Of a DNA stretch of 64,000 bases, positions 10,813 to 23,128 are shown piece after piece. The stretch's first letter is position 1. Each line of letters begins with the position of its first letter. The stretch spans positions 62,001 to 126,000 of the forward strand of contig MU863895.1 in assembly GCA_033296885.1 (NCBI GenBank). The letters run 5' to 3'. A model generated the notes under the pieces. That model ran no database searches. It worked only from the letters and a program-made list of their open reading frames with translations, and was not told the origin of the DNA. Source of the stretch: Triangularia verruculosa. Lineage: Eukaryota; Ascomycota; Sordariomycetes; Sordariales; Podosporaceae. The position numbers were made by a program, and so were the translations under genes.

Positions 10813-12708
10813 CTAACTAATCCGTGTTGGCGCCCTCTTCCCCCCCTCCCCCTTGGCCACCTCTTCCGCCGCAATCCCCGAAGTAACATCATAAACAACC
10901 GTGCTAGCCTTACTCCCCATCCTCACCCTCTTCCTCTCCTTCCTCGCCTCCTCCGCCCTCTCCCTCACCTTCCCCGCCTCCATCAAACTAATCACCGGCC
11001 CCCCCAAAATTCCCATCCCCATCCCCTCACTCTTCTTCCCTACTCCCTCAGGGATCGCAAGCACCGAAGCAGCACTGACACTCTCCCTAAACCTATTCGC
11101 CCTCCTCCACATCTCCCTCTCCGCCTTCCCCGCCTCCCTCTCGCACTTCCACGCATACGCCACCGCCTCCCCCTGCGCCTGCCTCACCTTGTCCGCCTCC
11201 AGCTTCTCAAACAGATTCCACTCGTCCATCTGACTCGGCCTCGGCACCTTCAGCACCTCCCGCATCTCCATCTGCTGCCCGTTGTTCACCCTCTCCAGGC
11301 TCAGCTCCAGCTTATACTCCCCGCTCCCTAGGTCCAGCCTATGCCTATAGCTCCCCAGCTTCCATATCCCGTCAAACCTCACCCCCGTCCTCGGCGCCAT
11401 CCCGCTCCTCAGCAGATACCCCCGCAGCACTCTGAGATGCTTTCCTACCAGAGTAAGTAACTCGACGTGCATGTCTTTCAGCCCCCCCGTGCGGACGTAT
11501 TTAGTCGAGTTTCCGTGTCCGTAAATATCTTCTTCTTTTCCTGACAGGAGCGGGAGTGTGAAGACGTTGTAGCGGCCCTTGGAAACCTTTTCTTCTTCGG
11601 TGCCTACCATGCCGTCCCTCCGGGCGCACGCCATGGTCAGCCACCAGTCTCCTGCTCGGAAGGAGTCGTCACCCTCTAGCTGTCCTTCCGCTGCCGCTAA
11701 TTTCCCGTTGTTAACGCGGAGTTTGGGCTGCCTCACCTCCCATGTCTCCTGTGCCTTGATCCTAGCCAAGGGCGGGACGGTCTTGGGGGAGATGGGGGAG
11801 GCGAGTCCTGGGGAGAAGGGGTTTGACCAGCAGACACCCTGAAGACCGCCTTTGGTGACGAGCTGGGTTGTTCGCTGTTCGTCGATCATGAAATACCGTG
11901 CCTTGAAGCGGGCTCTCCAGACACGTTGGAGTTGCTCGGCGAGGTCGACGCTTTGAGAGAGTGGCCACCGAACATTAGGGAGTCTTTTGCCGGCGATGAT
12001 GATCTCCGACACCAGCTTGTCCAAGTGAGCGTGTTGAATAGTTTTGAACTCGATGCGGTGGTCATGACCCGGGAGGTGAGGGGGGTTGATTTCCGTTGCC
12101 AAGGCCCATTCGAGGAACAAAATCAGCTTGTCGGCTTCAGGGCCGAGGGTGCCAGATTCCTGGAGGGGGGCTCGAATTGTATCTGAAAGTGCGAGAAGTT
12201 CAGGGGGCGAGAAGGGGTCGGTGGTCGAGTCTGGGAGGTGTCAACACTATGCTTCAAAGTGGGGAGAATAAGGGTGCATACTGGACCGAGTATCGAGATT
12301 CCTACTCTGTCCACCTCGCCCATCTGATTTGGAAGTATTTCTCGAGTGCTCCAGCGACAAACTCCCATCCTCCTGCGCCACGCGCCGCCTGTCGTGCTTG
12401 TGATGAGAAGAAGATGTCTGAAGCTTGACAACACTGTCAGCACTCCTGACACTCTCACCTCCACCCCGCCAGAAGCTCCCGGTAGCCAAGGCTAGCAGTG
12501 GTCTGTTGCCCACCTTGTTCTCACTCGTGCTGGTGATACTGAGGCGCCTCCGCTTCGAGTCGGCCCAGGTATCTTCTGCGTGGGAGAACGAGATGGATGG
12601 TCGGCGGTGAGGGTGGAAGGCTCTGTGTAGTTTCTGAAAGAACGCCTTGGGGCCATTAGACCCGGGCGTTCCTCCGCCGTGATGGCGGTGCTGAAAGATA
12701 GAAGACAT
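10813..12708 (-). CDS. SRA/YDG-domain protein
   Basis: Two exons: 12282-12708 and 10813-12230, joined over a 51-nt intron (GTATGC...CCCAG), giving 614 aa that starts MSSIFQHRHHGGGTPG. The first about 150 residues are basic and Ser-rich (KRRRLS, likely nuclear). In the C-terminal half (about residues 300-460) the pattern GRYNVFTLPLLSGKEEDIYG...GGLKD, then LRGYLLRSGMAPRTGVRFDGIWKL and SYRHRL...YKLELSLERV, matches the SRA (SET- and RING-associated, YDG) fold, which in UHRF1/SUVH proteins binds methylated or hemimethylated cytosine. No RING, PHD or SET partner domain is present. The C-terminus is helical and charged. DNA-methyl reading is inferred from the fold; the binding pocket residues cannot be checked by eye. 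Confidence 0.7.
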
Positions 12709-13275
12709 GCTGAAGGAAGGAAGGAAGGAAGAAAGCAAGAAAAGACAGTCTAAGAAGAATACATAGAGATACAGTCCATTTCTGGAGAATGAAGGGATAA
12801 AAATGCTCGGACAAAAGGAGGTATGTTGGTTATCGAGGTGTTAGTTCAGGTGTCGGAGACCAAGTGAAAACCCCCTGGGCGCCATGAGAGGATGGGCCAG
12901 CGGTTGGTGGAAGCCATCTCGACTAGTGAAAGTGAAAAATAGTCAGGCAGGTATAACCGATTCATCGTCCCGTCGTGGCTCCACGCCGGTACCAGCGTGC
13001 TGGGTGGGACGGGAAAGAACAAAGGCGACGGTCCAGATTCCCACATGGCATGACGGTGATGGTGCTACAGAGGAGGGCATTTCGAAGGAAGGTGCCGCGG
13101 GGGGGTATCAGTTTCTGGGAAACAAGGTCGTAGTTTGATGTGGCGGTCCTTTGACCGGGCCGGAACAAGCCGGACTCACCGGACTCATACTTGACGGTTT
13201 ACCTTTGATGATAACAATCTTTATCGCTTCGTTCTCAGCCGCCCCCAACGCCGTGTGGCTGTTGCTAGTTATGCA
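12709..13275. promoter_or_regulatory. upstream region of the SRA gene, 3' flank of the neurochondrin gene
   Basis: 567 bases between two minus-strand genes. It should contain the promoter of the SRA/YDG gene and the 3' UTR of the next gene. A purine-rich GGAAGGAAG stretch lies just upstream of the SRA start codon. No gene seen. Confidence 0.5.
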
Positions 13276-15260
13276 TCATTGACGCAACGCGCCCAAAGTT
13301 TCGAGTACATCCGACAAGGCTTCAACTAGCCCCTTGTCCTTCTTTACCTTGTCCCGCAATTGGGTTGCGATTCCAATAATGGCACTTGTCGAGTGCGTGT
13401 ATCTTCTACGCAGGCCCGGGTGAGCATTCACCAAAAGCGTCGTGGCAAGCTGGAGCACAGCTACCTGGCACTCCTCCACCATCGGTGGCTGTTTCTGGTC
13501 TGGCACCGCCCACGCTGCTGTCTTTGTGACCAGGTCCATCCAATCCTCCCGAGTGCCCGGTTGTTCCGCTTCGGCAATCTGAAGCAAGTTCCTTACGATC
13601 TCGACTCCTCGTGCCGCCTCGCCTTCATCGCTTAGTGTTGAACTAGCATGAAAGATGTTGACGAGGTCGTCGACAAGTGCTTGCCATCCTCCATTCTCCA
13701 GAAAAGCCTCCTTGCCCTTTCTTTCTTCCAAGATACCCTCAAATGCCACCAATACTGGTCTCCTGAAATCTAGCCCCTTTTCTGGGCTGCTGCTTGTTTG
13801 ATAAAGATCCACAAACATGTCACTTAATCCAGCTGCCTCTTTTCTCAACTGCTCCCCGTCGTCCTCTCTTAACCAGATCGCTAGTGTCCTGATAGCCGCC
13901 AATATCAATTGATCTTGGCTAGAGTGCACACTCTTGGAATCCCATGCCAAAGTGAAATGTGACACGCCACTCTCATTGGCAGCTCCCGTCCGTGCTTCGG
14001 GATGCAAGCCCATAGCTCCAGCTATCGAGGCATCCCAGCGATCACGCAAATACTCGGCCGTCAGAGACATGGTCTCTGAAATGGATGTGCGGAGCTTGAG
14101 CAACAGGTCAGGGTTCATGACCCAGGTGGTATCCTTGCTTTCACCGCTATCAAGTGCCTCGAGTGTTCGAAGCAGATATCCCATGAAGTTCGATACCACG
14201 TTATAGGCAGAGGTGAGTCTCTGAGCTGTGGCACTGTAAGATGGGTTGTTTAGCTGCTCTAGTAAAGTGGGTATTGTTGCTCGAATGTCGATAAGAAGGA
14301 GATTGACAAGTAGAAATGCGAAGGGGCTTTCACTTGTTGTCGAAGATTTGGCGTCAAAGTTGTCGGCAAAAAGAAGTTGGGGGGCTTGTATGGGATAGAC
14401 CTCGAGAAGCGCGGCAGAAAGGTTGGCAAAAGCTGCGCGGCCGTCGGCGGTGGGACGACTGACGACAAGGTCTCGCACAAACTTGGCCAGTGGTGTAAGC
14501 CACTTTGGGTTAGGTGGAAGCAGCTCAGGGTCGAGTCGAGGAAGGAAGTTGCCGAGAAACTTCAATAAAGTGACACCGTCGGTGCCTTTGAAAGAAATAA
14601 CCAGAGTCCCAATAGTTTGGTCAATCTTGGAACTCAGTGCTTTTTTGTCTCCTGTAGTCGCCATAGCACCCAGCCATGCATAGAACAGTGTGTCCAAGAC
14701 AAGGGGCTGAGAAGGGGCTATCTCAGTCAAAGTAGACAAATCTTCGATAGTATCAAAGACTTTTGCACCCTCGGGCTGGTTCACGAGACTCACGAGAGAT
14801 TCGAGGGCCAATCTAGTAGTGTCATCAGAACTGTCTTGATGTTAGCAAGAAAGCCACGCCATTGAAACGAGGGAGCCTACCAGTAAAGAAGACAGGCTGC
14901 CAACTGAGGTATCCTATTGACCAACTTAGTCTCCTGCTTTGACCTTTCTGGTAACAAGACCGTGAAGGTGTGAAGAACAGAGACGGCAAGGTCGAGCATG
15001 TCGTTGGTGCCTTTGGCCTGCTGTTTCGACCCAGTCCGGATCAGCCGATCCAAGAACTTTTGGGGAATGCTCTCCCATAGGCTGACGATTCCATCTTCAT
15101 TTGTCCTCAGTTCTGGCGTGTTATCCAGAACAGACTTGAGCAGTGCTAGCCCAACGAATCGAGATGTGTCGTCCTTTGCGCTGAGGAGAAACTGGATTTT
15201 CTGCAGTGATGCTCCCTGGTCTTGCTGATCCCCGGCTGCTGATGGTGCGGTTTCACTCAT
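13276..15260 (-). CDS. neurochondrin family protein
   Basis: Two exons, 14881-15260 and 13276-14830, separated by a 50-nt intron (GTAGGC...ACAG); 644 aa. An all-helical, armadillo-like protein without membrane segments or catalytic motifs. The N-terminal section (QKIQFLLSAKDDTSRFVGLALLKSVLDN, then LWESIPQKFLDRLIRTG) and the later LYCSDDTTRLALESLVSLVNQPEG section match the fungal neurochondrin family. Animal neurochondrin acts in neurite growth; the fungal role is not established. It is divergent to the CLC gene with 405 bp between start codons. Confidence 0.8.
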
Positions 15261-15665
15261 CTTGCCGAGTATTTGTGAAAAAACATGAAGTATTTTGAGA
15301 AAGTCATTGTGATCTTGATGAAGTCAACTCCATCCAGGTCCAGGGTGTGATGGAAAGTGGAGGAAAGGTACGTACCGAATTAAGGTTGCCAAGAGTGCAC
15401 AGACTTCGAGTTTCGGTCTTGTAATACAGCGTAGGGGCTGAGTAACGTAACGACTTCCGTAATCGATAAGATGTGGATGGCTGTCACCCTGTCCACCTTC
15501 ACCAGCCATCCCAGTTAAACATTGACGACCACCGTGCCCCGCCGTGTAATAGCCAGCGCAGTAACACATCGCGCATAGACGCACAGAAGATCAGGGGACA
15601 GCGCTTCCAGATATCAAGCTCACCAGCCAATGCGATCCATTCCATCATGGCATATGTAGCCCACC
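15261..15665. promoter_or_regulatory. divergent promoter, neurochondrin / CLC
   Basis: 405-bp region between two start codons on opposite strands. An upstream ATG at 15647 opens a very short frame that stops at 15677-15679, overlapping the CLC start at 15666 in another frame; it could act as a small upstream ORF if transcribed. Confidence 0.45.
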
Positions 15666-18405
15666 ATGTCCCCGACTAACAACGGATCGTCGAGTTCCGA
15701 ACCATTCCCTCCCTTCGACAACAACATCCACCCCCACGACAGCTACGACACCGACGCCGACGAACTAGACCTCCTCGACGACACAGATTCAGCCGCCATC
15801 CTCGGCGATGACCCCCTCCAGCAACCCCTCTCATTCAAGCGCAAACAGAAACAAACCGGCATCTTCTCCCAACCAGCACGCCTGTTCAACGCTCTCACCG
15901 GCCGCGGCAACGCCCCACGGAACAGCACAGATAACCCGCCACCACAACCACCGCAGATAAACACCGGCGCAACTGCCGCGACAAGGTTAGACTATGTGGC
16001 AGGAAATGGAGGATCCAAGGGGGACTCTCTACCCACAGACTGGCTAGCCGAAGGCCCAGGGAGGAGAGTAGGATACGAAGATCTCACAGCGATCGACTGG
16101 ATTTTTGAATACACCAAGGAGCGCCAACGGCAGCGATCACTCCTCTCGCGAACATCCTCCCTGGGGTTCCCACTGCTTGGTTTCATGCAGCGAATTCTAG
16201 ACGCTTCGCAGGTCTGGGTTATTCTCATATTATCCGGCCTCGCTGTTGGGACCCTCACAGCAGGGATAGACGTGACGACGGACTGGCTAGGCGATATCAA
16301 ATACGGCTTCTGCTCGACGGTCGACGGTGGCGCATTCTACCTGAGCAAAGCAGCTTGTTGTTATGGGTATGATGAGATCAGTAAATGCCAAGGGTGGAAG
16401 ACATGGGGAAGTGCGTTGGGAGCAACATCAAGGGGAGGGGCCTGGTTTGCGGAATACGCGGTTTACTTGGTGCTGGCTGTGACATTCGCGCTGTCGGCGA
16501 GCTTGCTGGTGAAGGAGTATGCCGTCTATGCCAAGCATTCCGGTATCCCGGAAATCAAGACGGTGCTGGGCGGGTTTATTATCAAAAGATTTCTGGGGCT
16601 GTGGACGCTGATTACCAAGTCACTGGGCTTGGTGTTGGCGGTTGCTTCGGGAATGTGGTTGGGAAAGGAGGGGCCGCTGGTGCATGTTGCTTGTTGCTGT
16701 GCGAACTTGTTTATCAAGTTGTTCCCGAGTATCAATAATAATGAAGGTATGTTCTTCTGGCCTGGGTTTGGTGGTCATAAGCTAACATATACTAGCTCGG
16801 AAACGAGAGGTTTTGTCTGCCGCTGCGGCTTCAGGCATTTCAGTCGCCTTCGGGTCGCCTATCGGAGGTGTGCTCTTTAGTCTTGAACAGCTGTCATATT
16901 ACTTCCCCGACAAGACAATGTGGCAGAGCTTCGTGTGTGCCATGACGGCAGCCATGGTGTTGGAAGCATATGACCCCTTCCGATCAGGAAAGCTGGTCAT
17001 GTACCAAGTTACCTACAGCTCGGTCTGGCATAGCTTTGAGCTCGTCCCATTCGTCATCCTCGGCCTTCTTGGCGGGATATACGGAGGACTTTTTATCAAA
17101 GCAAACATGTGGGTTGCCAGATGGAAGAAATCAGCAAGTAGGCTACCAGGTCCCGTTGTTCAGGTAATAGCTGTCGCCGTTCTAACAGCACTGCTCAACT
17201 ACCCCAACAACTACATGCGAGCCCAGTGCTCGGACCTGGTGTCCAATCTCTTCTCCGAATGCTCCAAGCTCACAGACGACCAGTTTGGCCTCTGCAACAC
17301 AGGCGCCGCCTCAGCAGGGACGATCATCCTGTTGATCTTCGCTGCGGTTCTAGGGTTCTTCCTGGCAGCCATCACGTTCGGCCTGCAAATACCGGCAGGT
17401 ATCATCCTCCCTTCCATGGCCATCGGCGCCTTGGTCGGCCGCGCGATAGGCATTATCATGGAAATCTGGCAGCACAACCACCCCGGTTTCATTGCTTTCC
17501 GATCATGCCAACCCGATGTTCCCTGCATAACACCAGGTATATACGCCATCATTGGCGCTGCTGCCGCACTGGGTGGAGTAACCCGAATGACTGTCTCGAT
17601 CGTGGTCATCATGTTCGAACTAACCGGCGCTCTCACATACGTCCTGCCTATCATGGTCGCAGTGATGATATCGAAATGGGTAGGCGACGCATTTTCTCGG
17701 CGCGGTATCTATGAATCTTGGATTCATTTCAACGAGTACCCATACCTCGACAACAGCGAGGAAATCCCCATCCCGGATATCCCGACATCGCAAATCATGA
17801 CCCGGATCGAATACTTGGTTGTCCTTACTGCGACCGGCCACACGATAGCCAGTCTGTCGTCGATATTGGAGTCGCATCCCTACCGTGGGTTTCCTGTTGT
17901 GTCGGACCCACGAGATGCGATATTGTTGGGTTACATCTCTCGGGCTGAGTTGAGCTACATCCTTCACGCTTCGACGCAAGCCCCGAGGTTGTTGCCGCCA
18001 GAAACAGAAGCATTTTTCTCTCATCAGCCCCTTGCCGACCCGGGAACGACGCTTGATTTGAGGCAGTGGATGGATCAGACTCCTCTGACGCTTCCCAGTC
18101 GGAGTAGACTGCATTTGGCGGTGTCGTACTTCCAGAAGCTGGGGTTGAGATATGTTTTGTTTGTGGATAGGGGTGTGCTGCAGGGCTTGTTGACTAAGAA
18201 GGATGTTTGGTACGTTCTTAACGGGGCGGAGGAGACGAGAAGAACGGCAGGGGGAGGTGGTGGGGATCTTGGGCGGGAACAACTGGGTGTGGCGAGAGAG
18301 AGTGGTGAAGGGGAGAGTGCTGGGTTATTAGGCGTTGGGGGTAGAGATGGTGATGAACTAGAGCCGGTGAGCCCGATAGGGGATACTGGGAGTAATCTGC
18401 TATGA
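15666..18405 (+). CDS. CLC-family chloride channel / proton-coupled chloride transporter (Gef1-like)
   Basis: Two exons, 15666-16746 and 16796-18405, joined over a 49-nt intron (GTATGT...ACTAG); 896 aa. After an acidic, Ser/Pro-rich cytosolic N-terminus (about 160 aa) come the CLC membrane helices. Selectivity-filter motifs are visible: HSGIPEIKT (about residue 290), GKEGPLVH (about 332, with the gating glutamate present) and IPAGIILPSMAIGALVGR (the GxFxP-type region). Two CBS domains follow (from about residue 690: SQIMTRIEYLVVL...; and RLHLAVSYFQKLGLRYVLFVDRGVLQGLLTKKDV). The gating Glu fits both channels and Cl-/H+ exchangers; fungal relatives sit in Golgi/endosome/vacuole or plasma membrane. 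The Gly/Glu-rich C-terminal tail is probably disordered. Confidence 0.92.
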
Positions 18406-18659
18406 TTTAGAATTGGTTGGAATGGGATAAATGTGTAATGATAAATACCTACGACGTGATAGATAACGTTCATGTGTTTGGGTAGGTACTTTAAGAGCTT
18501 TTTAGAGAATACCAATAGTCAAATGTGCCTTGACTGATATCAATCAAAATTTGTGGTTATCAATGTTTTGAAACAGCCGATTACCTCCTAAACTGGCAGA
18601 TCAGCTATTTTCCTCTCTCTCTATATCTCTTTTCTTGCAGATCACAAGCTGTAATACTT

Positions 18660-19702
18660 TTACTGATGCTTCCACTCCGCCTTTTTCTTCTCCGCAAACG
18701 CCCTCATCCCAATCTTCTGATCCTCACTCCCAAACAGCGCGTGAAAAACCCGCCTCTCAAACTCGACCCCATCCCTCAACCCCAAATCCTGAGACTTATT
18801 CACCACCTCCTTCGCCGCCTGCACCGCTACCTTGCTATACCCCGCAATCACCTCGGCCGTCCTCAAACTCTCACTCATCAACTCTTCATATCCAGCAAAA
18901 CTCCTCGCCGCCACCCCCCATCTCTCCGCTTCTTCCCCAGAAAAGCTCTTGCCTGTTAGGATGAGCTCCATAGCCTTGGCCTTGCCGATTGCGCGGGTGA
19001 GACGCTGCGATCCGCCGGCGCCGGGGATAGTCCCGAGTTTTATTTCTGGCTGCCCAAAGTTGGCGGTTTTGGTGCAGTACAATATGTCGGCCATCAAGGC
19101 GAGCTCGCAGCCGCCTCCCAACGCGTGGCCCGAGACGGCGGCGATGAGGGGTTTTTTGAGGGTTTGAGTTAGATTGGACCAGGATTCGATGAAGGATTGG
19201 GTGTAGGCCGAGGAAAAGGTGAGGGGAGCCATTTCTTTGATGTCGGCGCCGGCGGCGAAGGCTTTTTCGGAGCCGGTTAGGAGGATGGCCGAGGTGGTGG
19301 GGGAGGATTGGAGGGATTGGAGGGCGTGATTGAGTTCGGTTATGAGGGGGGTTGAGAGGGCGTTGAGGGCTTTGGGGCGGTTGAGGGTTACTGGGGGGGT
19401 TGTTAGTGATGGGTTGGGGGTATAAGGGGGGGAAGGATGGGAAGGATGGGGGGGGGGGGGGGGTAGGGTCATGAAGGGGAAGTAAATAGATCGTTATGGT
19501 GGGATAGGGGGGGAAAAGGGGGCTTACTCTGGCCAACGCCTGGGCGAGGCTCGGTCACTTGGATGAATTCATATTGCTGGTTTGTCCCGGTGGAAGAGAA
19601 CCGGACGACGACACGGGGGAGGGTGGATGGCTGGAAGCGGGAGAGCCGAGTGTTGACAGAACGCAGGCCGCTGCGAACGGCGAGGCGGGAGGTGGGATGC
19701 AT
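18660..19702 (-). CDS. enoyl-CoA hydratase, mitochondrial (crotonase family)
   Basis: Two exons, 19528-19702 and 18660-19390, giving 301 aa. The intron 19391-19527 (GTAAGC...CCCAG) contains a 16-base C run on the coding strand. The first 50 residues are Arg/Ser-rich without acidic residues in the first 30, as in a mitochondrial targeting peptide. The joined sequence restores GQITLNRPKALNALS, the crotonase start. Key motifs follow: GSEKAFAAGADIKEM (oxyanion hole), ALGGGCELALMADI and FGQPEIKLGTIPGAGGSQRL, which carry the two catalytic glutamates of short-chain enoyl-CoA hydratases (Glu in GGGCELA, about residue 150, and in GQPE). It hydrates trans-2-enoyl-CoA in beta-oxidation and branched amino acid breakdown. 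Start Met MHPTS is the first in-frame ATG. Confidence 0.9.
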
Positions 19703-20247
19703 TTTCACAATATTTGCAGCTCACAGGAAGAATTGAGGATATCTTCAGCTCAATTCTGGATTCATCAGATGGGAATGGAATGCGGAGAGATCTTAAACAA
19801 TTCCCCCCATTGTCCCGAATGGGGGAGCTTCCCCCACATGCTTGTCCCTTAACTCCAGACGTCACCGGCAAGCTTATCCTCGGCCTAAGACGAGCACCCC
19901 TGCCTGCGTCTTTCTCTTGCCGGGAACAGGGTTTATTTGTGAGTAAAAGTCTCAGCCACACTTTACTAAATGCTACTGGCCCCACTCACTCTGGTAACGC
20001 CCCTTAAAGTGTGGCTAGAACCAATTCTGTCACGTATCCTCCTATCTGCGAACGCGCAATCAGCCACTGGCCACCTCCCGCCCTGCTATCCCAAGATTAA
20101 TCGCTGAACACAAACCACCAGGCGCTGTGATTATTTTGTGTCTCTTTGCATCGAACCATAGCGAACGACGAGCAATCAACGACTGAAACGCCCGATTCGA
20201 AACGGTTTATTTTGCAAAGGGAGTCGAAAAAGAGATAATACGAAAAG
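19703..20247. promoter_or_regulatory. divergent promoter, enoyl-CoA hydratase / Rer1
   Basis: 545 bp between opposing start codons; no gene or clear RNA seen. Confidence 0.5.
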
Positions 20248-21007
20248 ATGGACGCTGGCGAGGAACCAATGTCGGCCTTTGGCGCCGTGACTGCGCAAAC
20301 GAACAAGCTGTCGAGGGTATGCGATAAATGACGTCCAGATCAAAGAGATGGAGGAATAGAGGCTAATGACAATCAACAGCAATACCAAGCGCTCCTTGAC
20401 CAGTCGACACCTCATACCCTTTACCGATGGGTCGGCACCGGCGTGCTGCTCGTAGTTTTCTTCTTGCGCGTCTTCTTTGCGCAAGGCTGGTATATCGGTA
20501 CGCATTACTCAAATCATCACCCCGAAGATGTAACACGATTCTAATGATGCTACTGCAGTCGCCTACGCCCTTGGCATCTACCTCCTCAACCTCTTCCTCG
20601 CCTTCCTCCAGCCAAAGTTCGACCCGTCTAACGAGGCCCTCGACAATGACATGGAAGACGGCAGCCTCGGCGCCCTCCCCACCAAGCAGGACGAGGAGTT
20701 TCGCCCCTTCATCCGCCGCCTCCCCGAGTTCAAGTTCTGGCACGCCGCCACCCGCGCGATCAGCATTTCGTTTGTCTGCACCTGGTTTGAGGTGTTCAAC
20801 GTGCCAGTCTTCTGGCCTGTGCTGGTGATGTACTGGATCATGCTTTTCGTTCTGACCAGTAAGTTTAGCTATGTGATCTATAATGTGCGTCATGGAAGCT
20901 AATCAGTTGCACCCTTTGCAGTGCGGAAGCAAATCCAGCACATGATCAAGTACCGCTACGTGCCATTTACCGTTGGCAAGACGCGCTACACCAAGAACAG
21001 CTCATAG
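20248..21007 (+). CDS. RER1: Golgi-to-ER retrieval receptor Rer1
   Basis: Four exons: 20248-20316, 20380-20497, 20559-20858 and 20922-21007; 190 aa. Rer1 sorts ER membrane proteins back from the cis-Golgi in COPI vesicles by reading polar residues in their membrane segments. Visible signatures are YQALLDQSTPHTLYRWVGTG, two pairs of hydrophobic segments, LYLLN-type FLQPKFDPS, the EFRPFIRRLPEFKFWH block that is nearly invariant in the family, and a basic C-terminal tail after RKQIQHMIKYRYVPF. Length agrees with family members (about 190 aa). The tail ends KNSS and is cytosolic. Confidence 0.95.
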
Positions 21008-21581
21008 AGAGGTCCAGCGTGTGTTGCAGTCACGATTGGCTTTTTATTGGAGGTGGGGGGCAAATATCAACAAAAAGTGATTTGTGATTTGGTACCGGCG
21101 GGAGGGGCGTTTTTTGCAAGGCACACACACACGCACGCACTCGGAAATGGATAGCATTTGCGCGGGTGGATGGGTTTTAAAGGGTGGGATAGACGTTTTC
21201 TGGCAGAGGGTAGGCCGGAATTTTACATGTATCATGACACATGGCGAAGATGGAAAATAAGAGGGGGAAGGACTTTACGACACAAACCCTTGTATTAATG
21301 TTATATATTCTTTTTAATCGAGGTGGGAGTTTGTTCTTGGGAGGGAAGAGGTTGGATAGGGAATTGAATTGCTGTTGGACTATTTGATTGACTTGAACTC
21401 GAGTGAGATGAGGCTTTGGGGCTTCAGCAGTCTGGGGTAAGCTGGGAGACCCACTTTAATTCTCGACTTTAACTCATGGTCGCCGTCGGCCTGGCCCGCG
21501 CGACTCCAAATCGAACCGCGACTGCGCGCCTCGGCCATCAGAATTTCTCCCTAAACAACCGCCAATCCAGCAGTAGCCAAC
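21008..21581. other. 3' flank of Rer1 and promoter of Paf1
   Basis: 574 bases between two plus-strand genes. It has G-rich runs and an ACACAC/ACGC tract near 21123-21140. No gene seen. Confidence 0.45.
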
Positions 21582-23128
21582 ATGTCGCAGCGAGACAAGA
21601 ACTACCAGCAGGATTACTACATTGCGAGGATTCGATACTCCAATGCCCTCCCTCCGCCTCCAATTCCGCCAAAGCTGCTGGCCATCCCTAGCGTTGGTCT
21701 TGCCAGCGGCCAGTACACCAACCCCAACTTCGCGTCCCGTCTCGCCCGTACTCAGCCGCTGAACATCGAGGCCGATGGCGAACTCGGAATGCCGCTCGAC
21801 CTGGTGGGGATGCCGGGTGTATTCGACGGCGATGAGAGCTGTAAGTCGGCTCAGTTCCTCCATCTCCAGAGCCGCTCCAACTAACCTGGCAAAAACCAGC
21901 AATCCAAGCGCCCATCCAACCTCCACCGATCCATCCCCACGACAGAGCCCTCCTCCGTCCCCTCGGCAGCCTAGGAAAGCCTAAATCGCAAAATCAAGGC
22001 GTCTCCTTCCTCCGCCGAACCGAATACATCTCCAACACCCCAACCGTCTCCCGCCCCAAAGCCGACCCCTTCCTCCGTCCCTCCGCCGGCAACTCCGCCG
22101 CCGCCGCCCTCAAGCGCCCCATCAAGCGCAAGGCCTCCCCAGAACCAGACAAGGGAACACCCGCCTGGATCAAACGCCGCATCGAGAAGTCCTTCGAAGC
22201 CGCCGCTCTGGGTCTGGTCGACAGAACAAAAGTCAAACACCCCTCCAAGCGCGGCAACTGCACCATCACCGACTCCTTCCCCCTCCTCCCGGACCTCGAA
22301 GCCTTCCCCGACTCGGGCGCCTACGTCACGGTCAAGTTCCAGACCAACCCCGTCACCGCCACCGACTCCTACGACACCCGCATGTTGTCCGGCATTCTGA
22401 AACCCATCACGCGCTCCCAGGCAGAAGACGAAGCTTACCAGCAAGCGTACGAGGCCTGGGCCCGCGACCCGGACCACACCCCCAAGCCGCTGCAGATGAT
22501 GAACTATGACTTTTATTTGCCGCAGGACGTCAAGACCGGGGAGAGGTTTCGCCAGAAGTTTGACGTGGACAATCCGGACAAGGACAAAGAATCTCTTTAC
22601 ACGGGCACGGACACGATTCGGGGGGATGGGCATGGAGTTTTCAAGTTTCCACGGGTGAGGGCGTATGAGACGGCGATGGAGAAGGAGATGGACCACCATA
22701 CAAAGTACTCGGAGGAGGTGATTTTGGCGTATAGGGGTGACGAGACGGGAAGGAGGAGGGGGGAGGATGATAGCAGTCAGAAGGGGGTGTATTACTATCC
22801 GGTCATGCAGAGGACCACGATCAGGAACCAGAGGACGAAGAATATTGCGAGGACGATTGGGGTGCTGCCGCAGGGGGAGGAGGAGGAGGTTAGGGTCGGG
22901 GAGCTGGAGGTTACGGTTGGGGAGCCGAGTGAGGAGTTGAGGGCGGAGTTGGAGAGGTTTAAGAGTATGCCGGTGGGGTATTTTGGTGGGGAGGATGAGG
23001 AGGAGGAGCAGGAGGAGGAGGGACAGGAGGAGAGGAGGGAGTCGGTGGGGAGTGATGATCGGGAGAGGTATGAGGAGAGAAGGGAGGTTTCTGAGGGTGA
23101 GGAGGATGCTGAGGGGGATGAGGATTGA
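21582..23128 (+). CDS. PAF1: RNA polymerase II-associated factor 1 (Paf1)
   Basis: Two exons, 21582-21840 and 21900-23128, over a 59-nt intron; 495 aa. The N-terminus MSQRDKNYQQDYYIARIRYSN, then LPPPPIPPKLL and the LARTQPLNIEADGELGMPLDL block, is diagnostic of Paf1, the scaffold of the Paf1 elongation complex that couples Pol II to H2B ubiquitylation and H3K4/K36 methylation. Later conserved pieces are FLRRTEYIS and the KPLQMMNYDFYLPQDV region. The C-terminal about 60 residues are almost only Glu/Asp/Arg/Gly, as in other Paf1 proteins. The gene is convergent with the GT90 gene, 490 bp between stop codons. Confidence 0.93.

Noticed and set aside
21971..22699. 242-codon minus-strand frame
   Set aside because: Antisense to the Paf1 coding exon; Val/Gly/Leu-rich composition typical of a shadow.
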